The notes below the pieces were generated by a model that saw only the letters and a list, made by a program, of their open reading frames with translations, did no database searches and had not been told where the DNA came from. Shown here one piece after another: positions 36,801 through 47,121 of a stretch of 64,000 bases of DNA. The translations under genes and the position numbers were made by a program. Within the stretch, counting starts at the first letter, position 1, and each line of letters starts with the position of its first letter. The DNA is taken from NCBI RefSeq assembly GCF_000189635.1, contig NW_002476509.1, positions 41,693 through 105,692 of the forward strand, given 5' to 3'. Source of the DNA: Tetrahymena thermophila SB210 (Eukaryota; Ciliophora; Oligohymenophorea; Hymenostomatida; Tetrahymenidae).

Positions 36801-36824
36801 GTCATAAGAAATATTAATTTGTGA
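33816..36824 (+). CDS. R3: third paralogue of the R membrane protein family
   Basis: Five exons (33816-33837, 33890-33985, 34035-34224, 34270-34555, 35151-36824) encode 755 residues with phases identical to R1 and R2. The signal peptide is MLLRKFIAVILLFVRYSFAD. The CxxC-rich part keeps most Cys ('CDSSCLSCDDGVGCIC', 'CDQC'). The ectodomain after 'QLIGTNSYDSS' is the most different of the three and has its own Cys spacing ('GILCDVEPLKCSEQ'). The C-terminal region stays close to R1/R2, with the linker three to four codons longer. No frame is broken, so all three copies appear functional. Its upstream region carries a tandem duplication not seen in the other two, so expression may differ. Confidence 0.84.
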
Positions 36825-38140
36825 TTCATGTTTATATATGTTTTTTTATGTATTTTTTTTAAGTTTATAATTTTTTAATGGACATTCTACATTGATTTAA
36901 AACAAATAAATATGAAAATTTTAATTTTATTCTTTTGCAAAAAGGTAAAGAAAGCTATCTTACCAATATCTTGGAATTTTAAATAAAACACTCTAGAAAT
37001 CTTCTTTTTAATACATAAAAAAATACATAACATAGATCTTATGTTAGTTATAAGTAATAATTAAGACAAAAGTATAATATATACAGATAAAAAATATTAA
37101 TATTTTGAAGGATTTACAAAAATTAAAGCCTAAAAAAATATGCTAAAAAATTTGATACAATTTTCAAAAATTTAACATAGTTAACTTTTAAACAACTCTA
37201 AAAAGTTTCCATCTAATTTCATTAAAACTTCTAGGTATACAGCAGTTTCATTCTTACCTATGAGCTTATTGCTAGTAATTATGATTTCTTAATAATTAAT
37301 AATAAAATCATTTTATTTGTAATCATCTTTTAATAAAGTGAATTTTAATAGTTTTTTACTAATTCTTGAAAGAGAGTTCTAAACTTATAATAAATCTTAT
37401 GAGAAAACTCATAAAATTAATTTCTTTTATTTAAACAATTTATTTTTAAATTCGCTTTGGATTTGCTAATTTTTGTTTAAGAATTCATTTTATAGTTAAA
37501 AAATTATGAATTCTAGAAGATTTATTAAGTTAATTACATAATTTATAAATAAATAATCTTCAGATCTTATTAGCATTTTATTAATTAGCTATCAACCCAC
37601 TAAAATTTAATTAAAAATAGCAGAAAAATAAATTATTCCGATATTTATTAATAAAAGAAAAATTATATGATGTATTATATATTTTAAAGTTTAATTTTAT
37701 TTTGTTTATTTTTTGATATATTTATTTATATTTCTTTCTTTTTTGCATTTTTTCTTTGGATTTATTTAATTAATGTTGAGGATATTTTATTTTATAGATA
37801 TCTTATCTGATTAGTAAATATGTTAGTTTTATGTGATTCAATTATTATATGTTTTTTTATTAAATGTTTTATTTTTATTTTATTTATATTTGTAGATTAT
37901 TTATTCTTTTTTATTTATCATATTATTTATTTTTATTTGATTGAGTCTCTCTGCAATGTTTTATGCCTAATGCTTAAAAAATACTTTTTATATATATTTG
38001 GAAAAAGAACTAGTCTAATCTGCTTTAGAATTTTTTATTTTTTTATTTTAATTTTGAAAATGTTGTGGTATAGATTTTGATGAATTTTCCATTTTTTTAA
38101 GGGTTCGTAATTCGACTTTTAAAAACTTATTTGCCTAGGA
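36825..38140. other. Intergenic region, no convincing gene
   Basis: About 1.3 kb, including the 3' flank of R unit 3 to about 37075 and then unrelated AT-rich DNA. A T-rich frame at 37820-38080 would encode only hydrophobic residues and looks like composition rather than a gene. Confidence 0.5.
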
Positions 38141-38149
38141 TTTTGGTTG

Positions 38150-38306
38150 GTTTGGATACAAAGCTTGCTAAATTAACTAGACATTATGTGGAATCTAGTT
38201 AATACCGGCCGCCCATGTTAAAAACACCTCTCCTTTGGAAAACTCATCAGATTGTCGTATACCACGATACAATTGCTGTATCAAATTATTTAAAGCTTTT
38301 TTTTTT
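38150..38306 (+). ncRNA. Candidate structured RNA with T-run end
   Basis: An island of ordinary base composition in otherwise very AT-rich intergenic DNA. It contains a perfect 10-bp stem (ATTAACTAGA, 38172-38181, pairing with 38194-38203) with a 12-base loop, then a GC block (ACCGGCCGCCCATG). A second stem region (GATACA, loop ATTGC, TGTATC, near 38270-38286) follows. It ends in ten T residues at 38297-38306, as a polymerase III transcript would. It has no open frame of note. It matches none of U1-U6, SRP, RNase P, telomerase RNA or tRNA as far as I can tell by eye. Strand is assigned from the T-run; 5' end unknown. Confidence 0.33.
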
Positions 38307-38309
38307 CTT

Positions 38310-39007
38310 GCTTTTGATTTTAATTTTGAAAAATTAATTATGAAAAAATAAAAGAAATATCCAACTTACAAACAAACAGGAAAATTAATTAAGAAAAAAT
38401 ACAAATTAATTTTTCATTTAAATAATAAAATACAAATATCTTAATTAAGAAAAAATCAAAGTTAATATTGATTTTGAAAAATAACAAAAATAAGAATTTA
38501 ATTAAAATAAATGTTTTGCTTTTATTTGAAATAATAAATTAATTTTCACAAAAAATCAATCAAAAATTCTATCTATCTAAATTTTTATTTATTGAACATT
38601 TCAAATTAAATAAATGAAAATTTATAGCTAAATAATTTAAATTTGCAGCAAAAATATTTCATTTACTTCTGCAGTAATCTAAACTAAAAAAATTAAATTT
38701 TTACTTGCAAATTCAGAAGAAAATAATTTCAACAAAAAATTCTTTTAATTTGATTAGGAATCTAGTTTTGAAAAAAGTTTAATGGATAATTAACAAATTA
38801 GGTTAATTTTTAAAAAATTCATATTTTGTTTTAGCTTCTTTTGAATATATGGAAATAATTTAAAATAAATAAACTCAAAATTTAATAAATTTTACACAAA
38901 TCATATTTTAATATAATACACATATCAAAATATAGGTGTTAAGATTTATATATTAAAATCTTTTACATTTAAAATAATTATGAATTTGAAATATTTTTAC
39001 TAATTTT
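38310..39007. other. Intergenic region, nothing recognised
   Basis: About 700 bases of AT-rich DNA downstream of the Gln/Asn-rich gene (which ends at 39008). It is the likely 3' region of that gene. No coding frame or repeat of note. Confidence 0.5.
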
Positions 39008-41578
39008 TCAAAGATTTTCTTTAGATCTCTATAATTTTTAAGCAATTTATTCATCCACTTAGGTTTACTTTTTTATGTATTCTAAGAATAGAATTTATCT
39101 AATATTTTAAATAAAGTCTTCCTTACTCATTCCTTCAATAAGAAACTAACTGTATTCTTATAAAATTTATTAGTCAGTAAGTAAATTTTAATTAATAGGC
39201 TCTTCTTCGATAACCATATGCGTTTAGGTTTAATTAATTTACTAAGATATTTATTATTATTTTACTTAATCAATTTATTAAGGAATTTATTGATCAAGTA
39301 TTGTATTTAAATTTAATATATCTTTTTAACTACTAATTGGTAATTTTTCATTATTCTATTGAATATCATTTATTTAATGCATTTCATCATTTACTTAAAA
39401 CTCTCCATCAACTTATTGCAATTCTTCATTCTGGTTTTTTTCCTCTTGAGCAGAATATTCTTATTCTTCCATTTTCTCATCAATATCTTGATTTTATAAA
39501 GATTCTACTTCACTTTAATCAGAATCAGTATTATTAATTTTAATTAGTGGTTCATCTTTTATGATCACTTCTTAAATATTAGGTTAATTTTATTAAGGCT
39601 CTTATTGCTAATTATAAGGCTCTGTTTAGATTTCTTGATCAGCTTTGCTTAATGTTTTTTCCTTTTTTTTAGATTTTTCATAATCACTTTATACAATTTA
39701 GAATGATTTTTATAAATTAATTACCTAATGTTTGATGAGCCATTATGTTTTTTTTTACAATTTGTATCTTTTGCTTTGGTTTTAATATTTATTTTTTAAC
39801 TTTATAATATTTTACTGATTTTTACTCTCAAGTATTTTAAGTTTTTTTTTTAATTATTATATGGATTATTAAAGTTTTTAAGTATTTTAAGTATGAGACT
39901 ATTCAAGATTAATTATTTCTTATTTAAATTTTGAGTTTTCTTATTCAAAAATTTCTTTTTCTTGCTGTAATATCTCATTTTGCTCAACTAACATTTTTAT
40001 TTTTTCATCTTATTCGTCTATGATCTCCTTTTACTTTTTAGCTACATTGAAATACTTTTAATTATTTTGAAAAAGAATTTCAACCTATTCTTCAAAACCT
40101 TGTCCAGGCTAGTTTTTAGATGTTTATTGGATCTAAAGAAGCATAACTTAATCTTCTAAAATTAAAATTCTTTTATCCTTTTCAGCCATAGACTAATTTA
40201 ATTATTTAATTATATTATCTTTTTAATCTATTAATTAGTTTTTTATTTTTAGCTTATTTTTTTAATGTACTATCTTTTCATCTTTACCATTTAGCAAATC
40301 CAAAATAATTATTTCTTTCTTTAAATATTCTTCTACGTTATCATTTTCTTACTCAGTTTTTATCTAATCTTAGGATTCTTCTGAAGAACTAACATTTGAA
40401 GGATCTATTTAATTATTATCAATCAACACACCAGCTTTGTTACTGTTAGAATTTAAAGTTTAATGCATTTAATTATTATTTTGTTAATTATTTTAATTTT
40501 ATTTGTGATTTATTGTATTTTAAGCCACGTTATCCTTAGACATATTTGGATTTGGTTATTGCTATATATTTTTATTTGTAAAAGTTGGTATTTCACTTTC
40601 ATCATGCATATCAGTCTAATTGACAGAAATACTTTGTTTTTTGTTAGTATTTTGAATAATAGGTTCATTGTTTATCAGAATTTAATTTAAATTTTATCTT
40701 TAGTTAAATTATTGCTTTATTGGATCATCTAATTATATCCCAATGCTTTCATCTTCAATGTCAATAAAACTTTTTCCTTACTAATTCTTTATAGGCTAAT
40801 TTTATGGTGTTCTATATAAATTTGAGTTCTATTGATTTGGATTGCCTTACTAATAATCTTAATAATTTTTAAAAAATTATTTTTCATCTACAATATCTTT
40901 AAAACCAGCTCTTTACAAATTCATTTCTTATATTGTGGATTAATTGATAAATTAATTTTATGGATTCCTTTATAAACTTTTATTCTATTGATTTTGTACG
41001 CCTAACTAATTATCTTCAAAATTTTTTTACGACTCCCATGACTTTTCATATGCTGAATAATCAGTCTATGAAGAATATTATATATGTTAACTATTTTCAG
41101 AAATAGTTTAACTATTTATAGCTAATTCTAAGTTAACTGTATAAATTAAATAATGCTTTTTGAGCTATTATATGTTATATCTCTACTCTGCATATCTATT
41201 CTTAAGTTTGATGATTCTTACCATAAATTAATTTTTAGTGTAACTTTTAATATCAAATAGAGTCCAACTAGGCAATTAATTGCTGTCTGATGCCATCTTT
41301 AAATTTAATTTGGCTTGCAAAAATTTTCTTTGAGAATAATCCTGCTCAGAGACAAAGTACCATTTATTCACTTAAGGAATTTCTTTTGGATTTCCTGAAA
41401 TAATCCAATCACTAAATTAGGGGAAATTTTGTAACCACTACTAAGAAAGCTAATAAATTTTTGAATGGAAATCATCTGGGGATTTTAAACTTTTTAATTC
41501 ATTAAAATCTATGCTTTTAATAAGCTAGCTATAATTTTCAATAGCAAGTTATTGGTAGCTTTAATTTAATAGGTTCAT
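39008..41578 (-). CDS. Gln/Asn-rich coiled-coil protein, function unknown
   Basis: A single exon of 856 codons plus TGA, far longer than chance once TAA/TAG are read as Gln. The N-terminal 150 residues are the most ordered part, with aromatic residues in 'QWLQNFPQFSDW' and 'KWYFVSEQDYSQRKF'. Residues about 150-400 are low-complexity Gln/Asn/Ser. Residues about 410-650 are charged and heptad-like ('EEQVEILFQNN', 'DEKIKMLVEQNEILQQEKE'), predicted as coiled coil. The C-terminal 200 are again Gln/Glu-rich, with a short ordered end ('SKEDFIQNIRQILFLEYIKK'). I do not recognise the family. The architecture suits a structural or scaffold protein, for example of the cortex or basal bodies, but that is a guess. 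There is no signal peptide or membrane segment. Confidence 0.8.
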
Positions 41579-42923
41579 AACTCTTTTTTTTCTTAAATTA
41601 ATAATAAATGTTCTTCTACTTTCAGATTTCTATGCTAATTATTAGAAATAAAAAGAATATCAAATATAATACTTTCTTTTAATTATCAAATTACCTATCA
41701 AATATAATATTTTCTCTTCAATTAATCAAAAAGATAAATTCAAACAAAGATATTTACAACAAAAATTCTTTAAAAAAGAAAATAAAAAGAATTTTATTTT
41801 TAATATTTTTTAGATAAAAAAAAACTCATATTTTAACGAAAATTAGTTATAAAGTTAATTGTTTTTTTAAAAAAACAGAGCTTATTATTATTAAAATAAT
41901 AATTTAGTAAATATTTATAAATGGCGGATTAATTTCAGAATTTTTCAGATTATTATGATTTATTTTTTTTTAATTATTCTTTATTTTAGATGTGATATTT
42001 AGTATTCCTTACAAAAACAATAGTCATTATTAAGATATTCATTAAGTTAGAATATATATATATATTAGTAGATGATAAACTTCAGAATTATTGAGTGAGA
42101 ATAGTACAGTTTATTCTTTATTAAATAATCCTTTATGTCTAGATATCGTTATTATTATTACTCTTAAAAAATCAATAATTATTAAGATAATATTTCAGTC
42201 AAAATATTTATAAATAGTAGGTACCTATTAAAATTATTGATATTAATAATGTTCAATTCTTATAAAATTATTGATTAAGTTTAAATTTATATAGTAGTTT
42301 CTATTCCTTATAAAAACAATAAGTAATTAATATACTCATAATATCTATAAAAAGCAGATATAATTCATAATTATTGAGATTTATTTAAACATTCCATATA
42401 AAAGCAATAATTAAAAATCCATTCATAATATTTACAAATAGCATTTACTTTTCAAAAATATTGAGATTTAAATTTTATTTTGAGATAAAAATATTTTTTG
42501 ATAAAAGAAATATTAAAAATAAATCAAATTGATTTTGCTCTTTTAAAAATTCATAAATTATTTAGTTTTTTATTTTAAAAATAATACATTTCTTGATTCA
42601 ATATAAATAAATTATGATTTTTAATTTATTAAATTATGTAAAGTATTTATTAAAAAATGCAAAATATAAATAAAACTGAAGCTTACAATATATAATATCG
42701 AGATAAATTATGTTTATTTATGCATAAATATTCTAATATTAAATTATTATGTGGCTTTAAATTTTGATAATCTTGATATTTATTTAGTAAATTAAATTTT
42801 TTAAATATTTTAATTTAATCAAACTTTTTTTTTATTATGATTTTTATACCTTTAATATAAGTGATTTAATATAATACATATGGAATTTTTAGCTTTTTAT
42901 TTAAGCTTTCATTCAAATTAGGC
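41579..42923. other. Intergenic region between two minus-strand genes
   Basis: About 1.3 kb of AT-rich DNA holding the 3' end region of the DENN gene and the promoter of the coiled-coil gene. The part at 41880-42480 consists of degenerate tandem repeats listed separately. No gene seen. Confidence 0.55.
41880..42480. repeat. Degenerate ~90-bp tandem repeats
   Basis: Several loosely related blocks share 'ATTCCTTA[C/T]AAAAACAATA', 'AATATTTATAAATAG' and 'TTATTGAG', for example starting near 42006, 42303 and 42393. Order and spacing suggest an old minisatellite-like array, now strongly diverged. Confidence 0.4.
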
Positions 42924-45728
42924 TCAATTACTAGGAGTATTTAAATAAATATTTTCTACATAAGCTGTAAAAGATTGAGTTTTTAAAAATTCTTAAATAA
43001 AATCACAATCATCTTTAGATTTGCTATAGACTATGTTTTAGATTTATCTAACATCTCTTTAGTATTTCTAATTTGATGGAAGTGTCTGGATAAAGTATTT
43101 CTCTAAGCAAGATCTTATTATTTCTAAAAACAAGCTCATGGAATTATATTATTCATCTGTAACTTAATACAAAAGCTCATCTTCTTGATTTTAAGTTTAA
43201 CTTTTTTGATTGTAGATAGAGTTTTTTCTTTTGAGTGAAGAGCTTAAAAATTTAAATCTGTTAGAACTACGAGGATTAATTAAATAGTAGTTTTCAATAA
43301 TCTCTTTTTAGCGACTTATAAACTATGGAATATTCTTTTCTACTTAATTACTGCTTTCGTCTGTGCATATGATAACTTGACGATCAAGATCTACTATTAA
43401 TTTATCTGATAAATCATTTCCGCTCTACTCTAATTCATCTTTGAAGGAACTATCTTTATTTATACCAATAATAAAAGGCACAGGAGCGTCAAGCATTCCA
43501 AGCATTTCAACTGGCAAATTAAATATAACAGGAAATACATATGTAAATGGTTTGTATATAGAATAGAACGTGAGAATTACGCTTGTAAGGAGTGATTTGT
43601 TTGAAGAAAAGAATATCATTTTTTTTTCAAGTGCAATAGCAGTGAATATGAAGAGGAAATCTTCAAGTGGTAGACATGACATCGCCAAACAAGCTCCCCA
43701 CTCTGTTTCTATTTAAACAATTCTATTCTAAGCAGGTACCATGTAGTTTTTCAATGTGTATTCATTGTTATTTCTAAATTTAAACCTCAAATCTCCTTAA
43801 TATTCTACAATTTGCTTTTAAGAATTTAGCAATGCCTTTCTTATATTTGCAAAGCTCTCTGATTGGAAAGTTTGAATCTCATTTTCAATATCAAGCTCAA
43901 GTATTTTAGTTAAAATATTTTTATTTCTTCTGCAAGTGCATTGTTATTTTTATTCGTTGCTTAACTTTCGATTGTTGTCTGAGTTTTAAGTGGAATTGCT
44001 ATCTCTGAAAGAATTTTCTGAAATTCTTTCTCTAACAGGTGAAAGATCTGTTTTCGAATCTTTCTTTCCACTGTTTCTTTGGCTGTGAGGATTTTAACAA
44101 TAAGAACATTTATTTTAATCTTACTGTTAATAATAATTAGCATATTAATTTGCTCTTTTTATTTTGATATTATTAGCTATTTCAGTGATAATGTCTAAAA
44201 AATGACTGATAAATGGATAATATGTCATAAAGCAATAGGTAATTGGAACTAAATAAACAGCATTTTATTCATCCTTGCCTGCTCCTGGTGTTGCTGGAAC
44301 TGTTACAAAGTTCTCAGTGGTATGACAAATGAAGTAAAGTGATAGATTTGGATTTGCATTCAAAAGTACTGGGTTTAACTGAGATGTATCAGTAACTTAA
44401 GAGGTATCTCCTAACATTGAAAATACAAATGAATTCGGACTATTCTTTGAGAAATTATTTTTAAAAATTTGCAAATTGAGGATGTCATCAACTTTTCCTT
44501 CATGGATACTTTTCACCTCATGCTTTTGGAAATTCACATTAAAAGGATAGCAAAAATTTTTCAATGATTGTCTTTGATTTTAGCCACTGCTTGTTTTTCC
44601 TGGAAAGCAAACATAAATTTCTGGATTTACAGTATCTTCAGTTATTGAAGGATGATTTTATGCAATAGTTTCAAGTTCTGATAAAGAAGGCCCAATTATA
44701 AAAAAATCTTCAAAAAATAAATCCCCAACTTAGGTAGAATTCTAAGATTCACAAACAGGAGAGTTTTCAACAAGCTAATTGTTAAATTAGTTGCTAATCA
44801 GCAGGAACTAGTTTTGAATAATACTTGGTGCGTAATATTGAGAATTATGATTTTCGTCTTAAATTTACTGCATGACAAAACTTTCTTTTATATTATTTTT
44901 TCTTTCTATTAGAGGTGCTTACCTGGGTTTTTTAAGTAAATTATCACGTTTTAAAGCACTATCATTCTTTTGAGACTTTTATGCACTTTAATTTTACTTA
45001 TTAAAATTTGATTTTATATAAGTTATTTTTTCAGCTGGTTCATGATGAATATTTTAATCTTCATAGCTATTTTCTTGGTTTTCATCTTGCGGAATAATCA
45101 AGTAATTGCTTGATTAAATAGATTTATATAAAAAGTCATTATTGCTTCTGTTATTTGCTGATTTGCCTGTTTTTGTGATCGTTTGCTACTAAGTAGAAAA
45201 AGTTAAGAATTATCCTGATTTTAAGTCCTGATCATTATTCTAAGGAGTGACCTCAATACTTGGTGTGGTATTTACTGAATTTATTTTAATCTAATATTAT
45301 TCTTCAACATCAGCTTTTACCTCTTCTTCCTCTATGATACAGCTATTTATAAGCTCTTTTTCATCTATAAATAATTATTAATTAATATTGAAGTTCACTT
45401 GATTCTAGTTCTAAGAGTTATTTGAATAATTTTTCAGAATGGGTTTAGTTTCTTTTTATTTAACTTTCTCGAACTCCTATTTTAGAAAGTTATACTTCTA
45501 AGTGAGTATGTCCACTTATTTCTTTAAGGATTCCTCTGATTATAAAAGCTCATTTATCATTTCCTTTTATGTCTCTACTTAATCTTTGTATGATTATCCC
45601 AAATGCTTAATTGATTGCTAGTATAAATAATCTTAGTCTGCTCTCTCCTCTTGCATTTAAATAATAATTTGCCTTAATTTGTCAGACTTAAACTTTGAAA
45701 GCTACTCTAAGCTGTAATTTGCACTCAT
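42924..45728 (-). CDS. DENN-domain protein (putative Rab guanine-nucleotide exchange factor)
   Basis: A single exon of 934 codons plus TGA. The start ATG opens a charged coiled-coil-like region (about residues 5-100), followed by a Gln/Asn/Ser-rich stretch to about 330. The tripartite DENN module occupies the rest. The upstream part (about 336-470) contains 'DLFFEDFFIIGPS' and 'YVCFPGKTSSG'. The central cDENN core (about 676-766) has 'CLPLEDFLFIFTAIALEKK', 'FFSSNKSLLTSVIL' and 'MLGMLDAPVPFIIGINK', the signature 'LDAPVPFIVG' region of the family. A downstream part lies at about 820-925. A Cys/His patch ('CSYCQNPHSQ') lies between uDENN and cDENN. DENN proteins activate Rab GTPases in vesicle traffic. 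The subfamily cannot be set by eye. A Rab4-like gene lies 10 kb away, but linkage does not imply a pair. Confidence 0.88.
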
Positions 45729-47121
45729 TTTTACTAATTCTGCCTTTCAAAATTATCAGAGAAATTAAAGTTTAATCAATGTATTTAGTATAGTAGAGAT
45801 GATAGAATTCAAATTGATTTGGTTTGTTACTTTTTATTTTTGATATATTTATTATGTATCTCAAATCAAATTTTTTTTAATAATATTTTTATAGAAGAGT
45901 AAGAAAAATTTTCAAAGAAAAATAAGTGAAAAATTCATCTAATATCTCATTATTTATATTTTCCTTGATTGATAATGGATTAATTGCAAACATTAAATAA
46001 TTTTATTTAAAAAAGTCGATGCAAAATCCAAATCAAAACTATATTTTTAAATATAATTTATAAGAGTAAATGAATAATCTCTCTTATAAATTAAACATTT
46101 CTTATTTTAAAAAGCTAGTTTTTTAAAAATTTATTCAGTTTATAACTTAAAAATAAACTTTTTCTATATTCAAATCAAGCTAAATCTAAATATTTCAAAT
46201 CGAAACAATTTTCAACTTTGCTTACATTTTTTTCAATAAGCAAATGTTGTTTAAATTTTAAAGTATCACAAATAAAATTAAATTAGAATTATTTTAAATA
46301 ATAAACAATACATACAGAGTGCTGCTAATTTCAGAAATAAATCATTTTTTGTATTTTATTTTTAATAGTTCAGTAAGATTTACAAACATTCAAAACAAAA
46401 ATAGTATTTTTATTAAAGAAATATAAATAGTCATTGTAAGTTAAACTCTATTAACTTACTTAAATTTTTAAATATTTTAGAAATAAGAGATTGATTTCAA
46501 GAAAGGCATTTTAATTTCTTATTTTTAGCTTAAATTCAAGCTAATAAATATATCGAAGAAATGATCTAAAATATTTCTAATGGTATAATAGCTAAATAAA
46601 TAAATAAGAAGTCAAATTTTTATATTAGAATCTTAAATATTTTTCACAAATTGAAGTTATAATGTTTTCTATTTCATAAATTAATATTTAATATAAACAC
46701 GATATTTCTTTTACAATATTGAAATTTAAACTTTGTAACACATTTATTATGCAATGTAACACAATTTTTTTAAATAAAGATATTTAATAAATTAAATTTA
46801 TGAAAGCACTTTTATAATAGTGCTTCATTAAATATTCAAATAAAATTTAAAATTATTAAAAATTATAGAAATTTCTAATTCAATATTAACTGATACATTT
46901 GTATTTAACAGAGTTAAATGTCTATTTGAAATTTATTCTTTTGATACGCGTTTAAATTTTATATTATAAAATTTTCTATTAAAAACTGACAATATTAAAA
47001 ACTTATTTAAATTAATTAAAATTTAATCGATTTTTTGATATTAGCAAACAAACAAACTAGGCTTGGTTTATAATAAACACCAAAAAAACCAATAGGATTT
47101 TAAAATAATTTTTTCTAAAGA
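45729..47121. other. Divergent intergenic region between the DENN and RINT1-like genes
   Basis: About 1.4 kb of AT-rich DNA upstream of both genes. It must contain both promoters. No coding frame was seen. A CAAA tract at 47044-47057 precedes the RINT1-like start. Confidence 0.55.
47044..47057 (+). repeat. (CAAA)3 tract upstream of the RINT1-like gene
   Basis: Short GCAAACAAACAAAC run about 65 bases before the ATG at 47122, of the same kind as those before CFAP52 and RPN2. Confidence 0.55.

Larger units (their letters stand above)
29505..37075. repeat. R repeat unit 3 (~7.6 kb, diverged, with internal duplication)
   Basis: Homologous to units 1 and 2 from the conserved block 'ATAAATATTAATTTATTG' onward through gene R3 and its 3' flank. 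It is clearly older: substitutions and indels are frequent in non-coding parts. It is longer because its upstream region is duplicated in tandem (29923-33775). It is separated from unit 2 by the P2 segment. Confidence 0.85.

Noticed and set aside
37820..38080. 86-codon frame on the plus strand, entirely hydrophobic
   Set aside because: Residues are almost all Phe, Ile, Leu, Tyr and Cys, which is what T-rich DNA gives. It shows no charge pattern, no signal or loop structure and no paralogue, and it sits in non-coding DNA.
38101..38116. GGGTTCGTAATTCGAC, resembling a tRNA T-arm/B box
   Set aside because: No acceptor, D or anticodon arms can be formed around it on either strand.
38243..38250. 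CTGATGAG on the minus strand, resembling a hammerhead ribozyme core or a C box
   Set aside because: The required GAAA after stem II and the flanking helices are missing, and no D box with terminal stem was found for a C/D snoRNA.
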